The position numbers and the translations under genes were made by a program. Source: an uncultured Litoreibacter sp. (GTDB lineage: Bacteria; Pseudomonadota; Alphaproteobacteria; Rhodobacterales; Rhodobacteraceae). From it: 64,000 nt of DNA. Where the stretch lies: assembly GCA_947501685.1 (NCBI GenBank), contig CANMWQ010000006.1, positions 175,774 to 239,773 of the forward strand. The letters are read 5' to 3'. The notes beneath the pieces were generated by a model. It did no database searches. It saw only the letters and a list, made by a program, of their open reading frames with translations, and was not told where the DNA came from. This document shows, one piece after another, positions 9,148-17,110 of this stretch (positions are counted from its first letter, which is position 1; each line of letters begins with the position of its first letter).

Positions 9148-10202
9148 TCCGCGTTGCGATCCTTGGTGGGGGCATTGGGGCGGAGCATCTGGCAGGCTAC
9201 CGCGCGTTGCCGGACCTGTTCGAGGTCGCTCTGATTTGCGATCTGGACCTGTCCCGCGCGCAGTCAATTGCGGAGGGCCTCAAGGTCAGCAACGACGCGG
9301 AAGCGGCGATCAATGCTCCCGATTTTGATCTGATCGATATCTGCCTGCCTCCGCATTTGCATGTGCCAATGAGCCTCAAGGCGCTGGCGGCGGGCAAACA
9401 TGTGATCTGTGAAAAACCTCTGGCCACCAGCTTGGCGGATATGGACCTGTTGGAACGGGCTGAGGCGGCATCGGCGGGGACGCTGTTCCCGGTCTTTCAG
9501 TACCGCTTTGGCCGGGCGATGGACCAGCTGCAAGCACTGGACGCGGCGGGTTTGCTGGGGCAGCCGCAAATGGCCAGTCTGGAGACGCATTGGGCGCGCG
9601 ATACGGCCTATTATGCGGTGCCATGGCGCGGCACGTGGCAGGGGGAGTGTGGTGGTGCGGTGGTGGGTCATGCGATCCATGCGCATGACCTTTTGAGCCA
9701 CCTCTTTGGAGGCATTGAAGCGGTTAACGCGCAGCTGGCCACGCGCGTCAATCCGATTGAGACCGAGGATTCAGCGGCGCTAAGTTTCACGCTGCAAAAC
9801 GGCGCATTGGCGACCAGCTCGGTCACGCTGGGGGCCAGTGATGACACCACGCGTATCCGGCTGATCTATGAGCATCTGACCGCAACCAGCGGCCCGCGCC
9901 CCTATGCTCCGATGGATCAGGAGTGGAGGTTTCAGGCGCGCGATATGAGCGCTCAGTTTGAGGTGGATCAGATCACTGCCGCCGTGCCGCAGGCGCGGGC
10001 GGGATTTCCGGGATTTCTGGCGCAGGTTGCTGCGGCAATCGACGGCCAGGAGAACAATGCAGTGCGCCTAAGTGACGCCCGCGCCTCGATCGAGTTGATC
10101 ACGGCGATCTATGCCTCCGCGCGGGCAAACGGGGCGGCTGTGGCTTGCCCAATCGCGCCGGAGCACGCACTTTATCAGGGCTGGTTGCCGGAAGGAGATT
10201 AA
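9144..10202 (+). CDS. Gfo/Idh/MocA-family oxidoreductase (paralogue 4)
   Basis: 352 residues. Rossmann motif G-G-G-I-G-A-E-H (residues 7-14), E-K-P-L-A-T-S motif and a histidine-rich putative active site G-H-A-I-H-A-H-D-L. Starts with an ATGA overlap on paralogue 3 and ends 2 bp before the ribokinase start, whose RBS (GGAAGGAG) lies in its last codons. Again a probable NAD(P)-dependent dehydrogenase acting on a sugar or cyclitol. The four paralogues in this operon are clearly non-identical, so they are not a recent tandem duplication. Confidence 0.87.
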   Translation: MIRVAILGGGIGAEHLAGYRALPDLFEVALICDLDLSRAQSIAEGLKVSNDAEAAINAPDFDLIDICLPPHLHVPMSLKALAAGKHVICEKPLATSLADMDLLERAEAASAGTLFPVFQYRFGRAMDQLQALDAAGLLGQPQMASLETHWARDTAYYAVPWRGTWQGECGGAVVGHAIHAHDLLSHLFGGIEAVNAQLATRVNPIETEDSAALSFTLQNGALATSSVTLGASDDTTRIRLIYEHLTATSGPRPYAPMDQEWRFQARDMSAQFEVDQITAAVPQARAGFPGFLAQVAAAIDGQENNAVRLSDARASIELITAIYASARANGAAVACPIAPEHALYQGWLPEGD

Positions 10203-10204
10203 CC

Positions 10205-11110
10205 ATGGGACGTGTCGCAGTCTTGGGCGTGTTTGTCGCCGATCTGGCCTTTCGTGCCGACCGCATGCCGGTGATGGGAGAGACCCTGTTGGGGCGCTCT
10301 TTCGCAATGAACCCGGGCGGAAAAGGCTCGAACCAAGCGGTGGCAGCGGCGCGGATGGGCGCAGAGGTCGACATGATCACTCGGCTGGGCCAGGACGATT
10401 TCGCGCAGATGGCCTTTGCCCTTTGGCAGGAGGCCGGGATCACGCCGCATGTGACGCAGGACCCCGACAGCTACACTGGCGCTGCTCATATTTTTATCGA
10501 CGCGAGTAGCGGTGATAATGCGATCATAATTGCGCCCGGCGCCGCGGCTGAAATCACACCTGAGGATTTGGAGAACAACCGCGCCGTGATTAAGAGCGCC
10601 CGCGTGTTCATGACGCAGCTTGAACAGCCGCTTGATGCCGCGATGCATGGATTACAGATCGCGCGGGACGCCGGTGTGACGACGATTTTGAACCCGGCAC
10701 CGGCCGCTGAATTACCGTGGGAGATGCTGGCATTGTGCGACTACGTCACCCCGAATGAAACCGAAACGCACAGCCTGTGCGGTGTCGAAGTGACGGATGC
10801 GGCCAGCGCCCAGACGGCTTGCGATGCGCTGAAAAATCTGGGCGTCGCGCGCCCGCTGATCACGATGGGCGCGCAGGGGGCCTATTTGGACGGAGTCGGT
10901 TTGGTGCCTGCCGTGACGGCCGGGGACGTCGTCGAAACGACTGGGGCCGGGGACGCGTTCAATGGCGGGTTTGCGTCCTGTCTGGCGCGAGGCATGTCCC
11001 CTGAGGAGGCCGTGCGCATGGCCTGCGCTGTTGCGGGTCTCTCGGTCACACGCGCGGGGGCGGCCCCTTCGATGCCGATGCGGGACGAGGTCTTGGCACT
11101 GCTGGGCTAA
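10205..11110 (+). CDS. rbsK: Ribokinase-like sugar kinase (PfkB family)
   Basis: 301 residues from the ATG preceded by GGAAGGAGATTAACC. The PfkB signatures are clear: N-P-G-G-K-G-S-N-Q-A-V-A (about residues 36-47) and the catalytic T-T-G-A-G-D-A-F-N-G-G near the C terminus, with the Asp as base. T-P-N-E-T-E matches the ribokinase N-x-x-E element. Ribokinases phosphorylate ribose or related pentoses at O5. It is the last gene of the operon, so the pathway may release a pentose or a similar sugar after the oxidoreductase steps. The ribokinase-family call is firm; ribose as substrate is likely but not proven. Confidence 0.85.
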   Translation: MGRVAVLGVFVADLAFRADRMPVMGETLLGRSFAMNPGGKGSNQAVAAARMGAEVDMITRLGQDDFAQMAFALWQEAGITPHVTQDPDSYTGAAHIFIDASSGDNAIIIAPGAAAEITPEDLENNRAVIKSARVFMTQLEQPLDAAMHGLQIARDAGVTTILNPAPAAELPWEMLALCDYVTPNETETHSLCGVEVTDAASAQTACDALKNLGVARPLITMGAQGAYLDGVGLVPAVTAGDVVETTGAGDAFNGGFASCLARGMSPEEAVRMACAVAGLSVTRAGAAPSMPMRDEVLALLG

Positions 11111-11155
11111 TACCTGACCGGGATTATTGGGAGTCACGCCACGGTGTGGACTGGC

Positions 11156-11350
11156 TTAAGTGGCCGCTCTACGGGCCGCATCAAGAGCGGCGCGCAGCGT
11201 GTCTCTGTCGCCAAGATGGTTGGCCAAAAGCAGGATAAGCCGCGCGTTCAGCGCGTCGCTTTGAGCTTTGTCCAAGCCTTCATGGGCGGCGAGAAGCTCG
11301 TCGTAGAACCCATCCGGGTCGGGAATGTTGGGTGTCAGAACGAGGCTCAT
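11156..11350 (-). CDS. DUF2783 small protein, probable coupling partner of the adjacent hydroxylase (MhaB-like)
   Basis: 64 residues, acidic N terminus with N-I-P-D-P-D-G-F-Y-D and a helical body, recognised as DUF2783. Its start overlaps the stop of the flavin hydroxylase by 4 bp. Family knowledge: in the Pseudomonas 3-hydroxyphenylacetate pathway a flavoprotein hydroxylase (MhaA) needs a small coupling protein (MhaB), encoded beside homogentisate-cleavage genes. The arrangement here is the same, so a MhaB-like role is inferred. No catalytic motif is visible. Confidence 0.65.
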   Translation of the reverse strand: MSLVLTPNIPDPDGFYDELLAAHEGLDKAQSDALNARLILLLANHLGDRDTLRAALDAARRAAT

Positions 11351-12960
11351 CTGGCGGCCTTTCCAAGCGCGTTTTGCATCGCAATAGTGACGGCATTCGC
11401 GTGGTAATCAGGCCAGCGGGCAATGATGTGCTGATCGGGGCGGATCAGGTAGAGGGCGCGCGGGGCGTCGCCCAAATATCGCTCCGCCAATGCGGGTGAG
11501 GGGGCGGCGATGTGAACCACTGGCAACGCGTCTTGTGGCGGCGTGTCAAAGCCTAAGGCCAAGAGCATGAAGCCATCGCTCAGATGGTCGAGCAGGAACG
11601 CGTTCTCAACCGGGGCATCGGTGCAGGCGGCGCCGGGGCGGGTGCGGGCCGGGCCGTTCAGCGCGTCGGGGCCAAAATGTGGGAAGTCGTCATAGACGCA
11701 AGGCACAGAGAGCCTGCCGGAGTTGACCAAGGGGCGTGCGAAGGCGTGCTGGCCTGCAAGATCGAGCACCGCGTTGCGGAAAATTTGGCTGATCTCGGTT
11801 TTTGGGGTCATGAAATCCGTGGCCCGCGAAGAGTTCAGGATGTTTTCATCCGCGCCAAACGCGCGTTCCGTGGCGTAGCTGTCCAGAAGGCTTTGATCGG
11901 CCTTTCCCTTGCAGACCAGATCCAGCTTCCAGCCCAGATTGTCGGCGTCTTGGACGCCTGAATTGGCCCCGCGTGCGCCGAAGGGGGAGACCTGATGCGC
12001 GGCGTCGCCGGCAAACAGGACGGGACCGTGGCGAAAGGTCTTCATGCGGCGGCATTGAAACGTGTAGATGGAGGTCCATTCCAGCTCGTAGTCCGGCACT
12101 TTGCCGGTTTGGCTGGACAGCATGGCATCAACACGGGCGCGGATGCGGTCGGGGTCAAGCTCGGCGTCGCGGTCTATGTCCCAGCCCAGTTGGAAGTCGA
12201 TGCGCCAGATGTCGTCGGGTTGTTTGTGCAACAGGGCGGACTGGCCCGCGCCCTCGAAGGGGGGTTGAAACCAGAACCAACGCTCGGTCGGGAAATCGGC
12301 CTTCATCTTGACGTCGGCGATCAGGAAATTGTCTTCGAAGACCCGCCCGTCAAAGCTGAGCCCCATCCGGTCGCGGGTCGGAGACCGCGCGCCGTCGCAG
12401 GCGACCACCCAGTCGGCCTCCAGCGTATAGGGTCCGTCGGGGGTGTCGATTTTCAATATCGCGTGGTCATCAAAGGTTTCGATGTCGGTGACCAGATTGC
12501 GGCCTCGGATTTCAGTTGGCGCACCTGCGGCCTGCGCCTCGCGGATCGCATCCACAAGGAATCGTTCGAAATAGGGTTGTTGCAGGTTGATGAAGCCGGG
12601 GTTGCGGTGGCCGTCTTCGGGCAGGAGGTCGAACTCAAAAACCTGACCCTCGCCGTGGAACACCCGCCCCACATTCCACACGACGCCCTTGTCGACCATG
12701 GGGCGGCCGGCGCCCAGACGGTGGGCGATGTCGAGCGTGCGTTTGGCGAAACAAATGGCTTTTGAGCCCAGCCCCGCGCCGTCATGATCGTCGAGGACCA
12801 AGGCGGGCGTGCCCTTGCGGCCCAGATCAAGCGCCAGCGCCAGCCCCACAGGGCCGCCGCCGATGATCACCACGGGATGGCGCACCACTGGCCCGGCTTG
12901 CGCCGCGACTTTCTCGTACGGGTAGAGCTTGAAGGCCGTCTCGTAACGTGTTGCAACCAT
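11347..12960 (-). CDS. FAD-dependent aromatic hydroxylase (MhpA/MhaA-type)
   Basis: 537 residues from the ATG at 12960, preceded by AAGGAAGG; an in-frame upstream ATG lacks an RBS. Class A flavoprotein monooxygenase: FAD motif G-G-G-P-V-G-L-A-L-A (about residues 34-43), the D-G motif in A-C-D-G-A-R-S and the second FAD motif G-D-A-A-H-Q-V-S-P-F-G-A-R-G. A C-terminal thioredoxin-like extension (from about residue 400) is typical of MhpA and PheA relatives. Because it is encoded with hmgA and fahA and overlaps a DUF2783 gene, the likely reaction is ring hydroxylation giving homogentisate from 3-hydroxyphenylacetate. 3-(3-hydroxyphenyl)propionate is the main alternative substrate. Confidence 0.8.
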   Translation of the reverse strand: MVATRYETAFKLYPYEKVAAQAGPVVRHPVVIIGGGPVGLALALDLGRKGTPALVLDDHDGAGLGSKAICFAKRTLDIAHRLGAGRPMVDKGVVWNVGRVFHGEGQVFEFDLLPEDGHRNPGFINLQQPYFERFLVDAIREAQAAGAPTEIRGRNLVTDIETFDDHAILKIDTPDGPYTLEADWVVACDGARSPTRDRMGLSFDGRVFEDNFLIADVKMKADFPTERWFWFQPPFEGAGQSALLHKQPDDIWRIDFQLGWDIDRDAELDPDRIRARVDAMLSSQTGKVPDYELEWTSIYTFQCRRMKTFRHGPVLFAGDAAHQVSPFGARGANSGVQDADNLGWKLDLVCKGKADQSLLDSYATERAFGADENILNSSRATDFMTPKTEISQIFRNAVLDLAGQHAFARPLVNSGRLSVPCVYDDFPHFGPDALNGPARTRPGAACTDAPVENAFLLDHLSDGFMLLALGFDTPPQDALPVVHIAAPSPALAERYLGDAPRALYLIRPDQHIIARWPDYHANAVTIAMQNALGKAAR

Positions 12961-12974
12961 GACACTTTCCTTCC

Positions 12975-13925
12975 TTAGCCTTGCAGGTCGGCCCACATGG
13001 CCAGATCGCGTTCAGCGGTCCAGATGCGGGGTGTGTCGATGCCGCGGGCCTCGTCATAAGCACGCGCGACGTTGAACGGCAGGCAGTGCTCGTAGATGGC
13101 GTAATCGGCGAATTTCGGATCGCATGAGGCGCGCACGGCGTCCCATGCCTCTTTGAGCGAGCCGCCGCGCGCTGCGACCTTCGCCGCAGGCTCGTAGGTC
13201 GAGTAGACAAAGTCCCGCGTGCTTTCCAAGGCGCGCTCTACGGCGGCCTTGCCGATCAGTGCGCCGCCACGGCCCGGTGCAATCGCATCGAGGTCGAAGC
13301 TGGCAATGTTATCAAGCGTTTGGCCCCAGTCGCTAAAGTGCCCGTCGCCGCAATAACAGGCCGAGTGATCCTCGACGATGTCACCGGTGAACATGACGTT
13401 TTCGTCCGGCACATGGATGACGATATCGCCCGCCGTATGGGCGCGGCCCAGATGCATCAGGTCAATCCGGCGGTTGCCCAGATAGATGGTCATTGCGTCG
13501 CTGAATGTGGTGGTGGGATAGGTCAAGCCGGGGATGGATTCATGCCCTTCGAACAGGCGCGGGAAACGTTGGAACTCGCTGTCCCAATCTTCCTGACCGC
13601 GCTCGACGACCATGGCGCGGGCGGCGTCACCCATGATGATCTGATCGGCCCCATAGGCCGAGGCACCCAGCACGCGGACCGCGTGGTAATGGGTCAGCAC
13701 CACATGGCTGATCGGCTTGTCGGTGACGGATCGGACTTTCTCGATGACCTTTTCGGCCAGACGCGGGGTGGCCTGCGCCTCGACGATCATGACGCTGTCA
13801 TCGCCGATGATGATGCCGGAATTGGGGTCGCCCTCTGCGGTGAAGGCCCAGAGATCGCGGCCCACCTCGTCAAAGGTGATCTTCTTCTCAGACATGTCAC
13901 CTTGGGATGCGAAAGCTTTTGCCAT
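12975..13925 (-). CDS. MBL-fold metallo-hydrolase with altered metal motif
   Basis: 316 residues from the ATG at 13925 (AAGGAAAA upstream). Metallo-beta-lactamase fold, but the H-x-H-x-D-H motif reads H79-Y-H81-A-V-R, so the Asp and third His are replaced by Val and Arg. Other ligands seem present: H-L-G-R-A-H-T and F-T-G-D-I-V-E. The family includes hydrolases, glyoxalase II and oxidoreductase-like members. It lies between fahA and the hydroxylase on the same strand, with 14 bp to the latter, so it belongs to the aromatic pathway transcript; its step there is not obvious. No maleylacetoacetate isomerase was found in the window. Confidence 0.75.
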   Translation of the reverse strand: MAKAFASQGDMSEKKITFDEVGRDLWAFTAEGDPNSGIIIGDDSVMIVEAQATPRLAEKVIEKVRSVTDKPISHVVLTHYHAVRVLGASAYGADQIIMGDAARAMVVERGQEDWDSEFQRFPRLFEGHESIPGLTYPTTTFSDAMTIYLGNRRIDLMHLGRAHTAGDIVIHVPDENVMFTGDIVEDHSACYCGDGHFSDWGQTLDNIASFDLDAIAPGRGGALIGKAAVERALESTRDFVYSTYEPAAKVAARGGSLKEAWDAVRASCDPKFADYAIYEHCLPFNVARAYDEARGIDTPRIWTAERDLAMWADLQG

Positions 13926-14008
13926 GGGGGTGTTTTCCTTTTGAGCGTTGCGCGTTTGGCTGGGTTTGGGAGCCTCCGGCGGGAGTATTTTTGAAGCAGT
14001 GATAGGGT

Positions 14009-15262
14009 TTAGGGGAAGTGTATGGCGGGCAGGATTGTGCCCGTGCAGGAGCCAAAGCCGATCTGGTAGCCGTCGCCTTTTGCCGCGCCCGTTAAGGTTA
14101 ATGTGTCTCCGTCTTCTATGAAGCTCCGGGTTTCGCCTGTGTCGAGTGTGATCGGCTCCTTGCCGCCCCAAGAGAGTTCCAAGAGCGAGCCGCGTTCGGA
14201 TTTTTCGGGGCCGGAAATGGTGCCGGAGCCCAAGAGATCGCCTGCTGTCATGGCACAACCGGACGAGGCGTGATGGGCCAGCTGCTGGGCGGCGGAATAG
14301 TACATTTGGGAATAGTTGGTCCGCGCAATCGTGGTCGCGTCTTTGCCTGCAGGGGCCATGGTGACGCCGAGCTCGATGTCATAGAGCATCGGGCCGGGTT
14401 CGCGCAGGTAGGGCAGCAGGTCTTTTTCGCGGGCGGGTGTTGAGGTGCGGAAGGGCTCGAGCGCCGGTTTGGTGACGATCCATGGGCTGATCGAAGTGGC
14501 GAAGGCTTTCGCCTGAAACGGCCCGAGCGGTTGGTATTCCCAGGCCTGAATGTCGCGGGCAGACCAATCATTGAGCAGCACGTAGCCGAAGATCATCTCG
14601 TCGGCCTTGGCCACTGAAATGGGTTGGCCCAGCACGGTGGAGGTGCCGACGATGGCGCCCATCTCGAGTTCAATGTCGAGCCGTTTGCACGGGCCGAAGG
14701 AGGGCATCTCGGCGTCGGGGGCCTTGGTCTGGCCGTTGGGCCGGATGATGTCGGTGCCCGAGACCACCACCGAGGAGGCGCGGCCATTATAGCCGATGGG
14801 GATGTGCAGCCAGTTTGGCGGCAGTGCGTTTTCGGCCCCGCGAAACATCGTGCCGACATTGGTGGCATGGTGGCGGCCGGCGTAGAAGTCGGTGTATTCG
14901 GCGACCAGCATCGGCATGTGCATTTCGGCCTCTGCCTGCGGGACCAGATGCGGTGCTACGGCGTCGCGTTCGGGGGCGTTTTCGGACAAGAGTTCGATGA
15001 GCCGCGCGCGGAGTTTTTGCCAGACCTCCGGGCCCAGATCCATCACGTCGTTCCAGAAGGGCAGATCGAAGGCGCCATCTGCATCAAGGGTGATCAGCCC
15101 GTCCATTTCGCAGGCCGCCACGTCGAGGATCATTTCGCCTATGGCGACGCCGCAACGGGGCTCCGTGCCGGGGGTTGAGAACACGCCGTAGGGCAGGTTG
15201 TTGAGCGGGAACGGAGTGTCGGCAGAGTTGGCCGATGCGACCCAGCTTTTTATGAGCGCCAT
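14009..15262 (-). CDS. fahA: Fumarylacetoacetase
   Basis: 417 residues, the normal size of fumarylacetoacetase, which hydrolyses fumarylacetoacetate to fumarate and acetoacetate in the last step of tyrosine/homogentisate degradation. The N-terminal SH3-like domain begins S-A-N-S-A-D-T-P-F-P-L-N-N-L-P-Y-G; the catalytic FAH domain has Y-T-D-F-Y-A-G-R-H-H-A-T (metal and catalytic His), E-L-E-type acidic ligands (D-I-E-L-E-M-G) and L-L-N-D-W-S-A-R-D-I-Q-A-W-E. Translation probably couples to the upstream 33-aa ORF, whose end supplies the RBS AAGGAA. Confidence 0.95.
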   Translation of the reverse strand: MALIKSWVASANSADTPFPLNNLPYGVFSTPGTEPRCGVAIGEMILDVAACEMDGLITLDADGAFDLPFWNDVMDLGPEVWQKLRARLIELLSENAPERDAVAPHLVPQAEAEMHMPMLVAEYTDFYAGRHHATNVGTMFRGAENALPPNWLHIPIGYNGRASSVVVSGTDIIRPNGQTKAPDAEMPSFGPCKRLDIELEMGAIVGTSTVLGQPISVAKADEMIFGYVLLNDWSARDIQAWEYQPLGPFQAKAFATSISPWIVTKPALEPFRTSTPAREKDLLPYLREPGPMLYDIELGVTMAPAGKDATTIARTNYSQMYYSAAQQLAHHASSGCAMTAGDLLGSGTISGPEKSERGSLLELSWGGKEPITLDTGETRSFIEDGDTLTLTGAAKGDGYQIGFGSCTGTILPAIHFP

Positions 15263-15263
15263 A

Positions 15264-15365
15264 TTATTCCTTGTCTTTTTTGCGGTTCTGGACCCAGCGC
15301 AGGCCGATAACGAAGAGGACGAAGAAAGCGCCCCAGCTGAGTAGGTCGATCAGGTAGTCAGGCAT
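15264..15365 (-). CDS. 33-aa single-span membrane microprotein between hmgA and fahA
   Basis: ATG at 15365 begins one base after the hmgA stop and the TAA lies one base before the fahA ATG. The upstream GGGGAAG is a plausible RBS and the last codons (AAGGAATAAT) double as the fahA RBS. The peptide has a short acidic N terminus (M-P-D-Y-L-I-D), one hydrophobic span of about 15-18 residues (L-L-S-W-G-A-F-F-V-L-F-V-I-G-L) and a basic tail (R-W-V-Q-N-R-K-K-D-K-E), an inside-positive arrangement. Function unknown; it may also serve simply as a translational bridge. It is too regular and too tightly packed to be chance, but no homologue could be checked. Confidence 0.6.
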   Translation of the reverse strand: MPDYLIDLLSWGAFFVLFVIGLRWVQNRKKDKE

Positions 15366-15366
15366 A

Positions 15367-16728
15367 TTATTTCTTCCCCGGGGTGCCGTCGAATTTCTTT
15401 TCGATGTCTGCCCAGCAATCAATGTAGTCGTCTTGCAGCGGCGCCTCTTGGGCTGCGAATTTGGTGAGATGTTGCGGGAAGCGGGTCTCGAACATGAAGG
15501 ACATGGTGTTCTTCAACTTCTCAGGCCCCAGCTCGGCATTCGAGGCGCCTTCAAAGGCGTTTTTGTCAGGACCGTGCGGCAACATCATGTTATGCAATGA
15601 CATTCCTCCGGGGACGAAGCCTTTTGGCTTGGCGTCATAGATGCCGAAGATATTGCCCATCAGCTCGGACATGACGTTTTTATGGTACCATGGCGGGCGG
15701 AACGTGTCTTCCGCGACCATCCAGCGATCCCGGAACAGCACGAAGTCGATATTGGCGGTGCCTTCGACCCCGGAAGGTGCTGTTAAAACGGTAAAAATGG
15801 ATGGATCCGGGTGGTCAAACAGGATCGCCCCGACCGGGCAGTAGGTGCGTAAATCGTATTTGCAGGGGGCGTAATTGCCGTGCCACGCGACCACATCCAG
15901 TGGGGAATGGCCGATCTTGGTTTCGTGAAATTGCCCGGCCCATTTTATGGTGACGGTTGAGGGGGCTTCGTGATCCTCATAGGCGGCAACGGGGGTCTTG
16001 AAATCGCGCGGGTTGGCCATGCAGTTTGCGCCGATGGGACCGCGTCCGGGAAGGTGGAATTTCTGACCGTAATTCTCGCAGACAAAGCCACGGCAGGGGC
16101 CTTCAAGAACTTCAACTCTGTAGACTAAGCCTCTGGGGATGATCGCTATTTCCTGTGGTTCTATGTCGATCACGCCAAGTTCGGTGCAAAAGCGCAGGCG
16201 ACCCTCTTGGGGGACGACCAAAAGCTCGCTATCGGCGGAATAAAAATAGGCATCCAACATGCTATCGGTGACCAGGTAGATATGTGACGCCATGCCGGTC
16301 TGGGTGTTCACGTCGCCCGCCGTGGTCATTGTGCGCATTCCGGTCAGCCATGTCAGAGGTGTGCCTGAATGGGGCACCGGGTCCCAGCGATATTGACCAA
16401 GGGAGGTCACCTCCCGATCTACATGAGGCGCGGATTTCCAGTAAGGCAGATCACTCATTTCAAAGCGATGCGTGTGTTTGACCGAAGGACGGATCCGGTA
16501 GCACCATGTCCGCTCGTTTTGGTGCGACGGCGCGGTGAAGGCGGTCCCGGACAATTGCTCGCCATAAAGCCCGTAATTCACCTTTTGCGGGGAGTTCATC
16601 CCTTGTGGCAACGCGCCCGGCAGGGCCTCCGTCTCGAAGTCATTGCCAAAGCCGGGCATGTAGCCTTCGGTGGTCCCAATGGGGGAGGCCGCGCTGTGCA
16701 TCTGATGCGGCTGAGCGTCCTTGTTCAT
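15367..16728 (-). CDS. hmgA: Homogentisate 1,2-dioxygenase
   Basis: 453 residues, full length. It opens the ring of homogentisate to maleylacetoacetate using Fe(II). Recognisable family segments are G-Y-M-P-G-F-G-N near the N terminus, the cupin core with P-R-G-L-V-Y-R-V-E and F-V-C-E-N-Y-G, the iron-site region [13 protein letters not shown] and [26 protein letters not shown] precedes the ATG. It is the first gene of the minus-strand aromatic operon (microprotein, fahA, MBL protein, hydroxylase, DUF2783). A promoter with an embedded operator-like repeat lies 40-68 bp upstream. Confidence 0.96.
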   Translation of the reverse strand: MNKDAQPHQMHSAASPIGTTEGYMPGFGNDFETEALPGALPQGMNSPQKVNYGLYGEQLSGTAFTAPSHQNERTWCYRIRPSVKHTHRFEMSDLPYWKSAPHVDREVTSLGQYRWDPVPHSGTPLTWLTGMRTMTTAGDVNTQTGMASHIYLVTDSMLDAYFYSADSELLVVPQEGRLRFCTELGVIDIEPQEIAIIPRGLVYRVEVLEGPCRGFVCENYGQKFHLPGRGPIGANCMANPRDFKTPVAAYEDHEAPSTVTIKWAGQFHETKIGHSPLDVVAWHGNYAPCKYDLRTYCPVGAILFDHPDPSIFTVLTAPSGVEGTANIDFVLFRDRWMVAEDTFRPPWYHKNVMSELMGNIFGIYDAKPKGFVPGGMSLHNMMLPHGPDKNAFEGASNAELGPEKLKNTMSFMFETRFPQHLTKFAAQEAPLQDDYIDCWADIEKKFDGTPGKK

Positions 16729-16767
16729 AACGATATCCTGTGGTGGTTGGCAGTCGTCCTTTCGATT

Positions 16768-16796
16768 AAAATATTGGTTGGTTTTGTAACTAACAA
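16768..16796 (-). promoter_or_regulatory. Putative hmgA promoter with embedded inverted repeat
   Basis: Reading the minus strand, TTGTTA (16791-16796) and TATTTT (16768-16773) are separated by 17 bp, a reasonable -35/-10 pair in an AT-rich patch 40 bp before the hmgA ATG. Between and over them sits an imperfect inverted repeat GTTAGTT-ACAA-AACCAAC (16777-16794; 7-bp arms, one mismatch). An operator placed in the promoter spacer would suit a MarR- or IclR-like repressor of homogentisate genes; no regulator gene is in the window. Confidence 0.45.
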
Positions 16797-16914
16797 GGCG
16801 TTATCTCAAGATTTGAGCATAAAAGCTGTGGCCTTTGGCCGGCCTGACTTTGCGCCTGAGGCTGCCATACACGCTTGACCATTTTTGCAGCTTGCAATAG
16901 GCCTCTGCCCAGAC

Positions 16915-16989
16915 GCGGGCGTTGTGTAATGGTTAAGACCTCAGTTTTCCAAACTGAAGATGCGGGTTCGATTCCCGCCGCCCGCTCCA
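16915..16989 (+). tRNA. tRNA-Gly (anticodon TCC)
   Basis: 75 nt folding as a cloverleaf: acceptor GCGGGCG/CGCCCGC, anticodon stem TCAGT/ACTGA with loop TTTCCAA (anticodon TCC), T arm GCGGG-TTCGATT-CCCGC, discriminator T and an encoded CCA. It reads glycine GGA/GGG codons. It stands alone between the hmgA promoter and an ABC transporter gene, with no integrase nearby. Confidence 0.95.
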
Positions 16990-17110
16990 CACTCCCTTTA
17001 GCGTTTTCATCAGGTTTTCAAAGGGCCGCTATCTGACCTGTGACCATAGGTAGCTTGCAGCGCGCAGGCGGCTTGTTTATGGGGCAGAGCATAGCAATTT
17101 TAGGACTGTC

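Noticed and set aside
16790..16990. 66-codon minus frame covering tRNA-Gly and the hmgA leader
   Set aside because: A commonly mispredicted frame across a tRNA gene; no RBS or domain.
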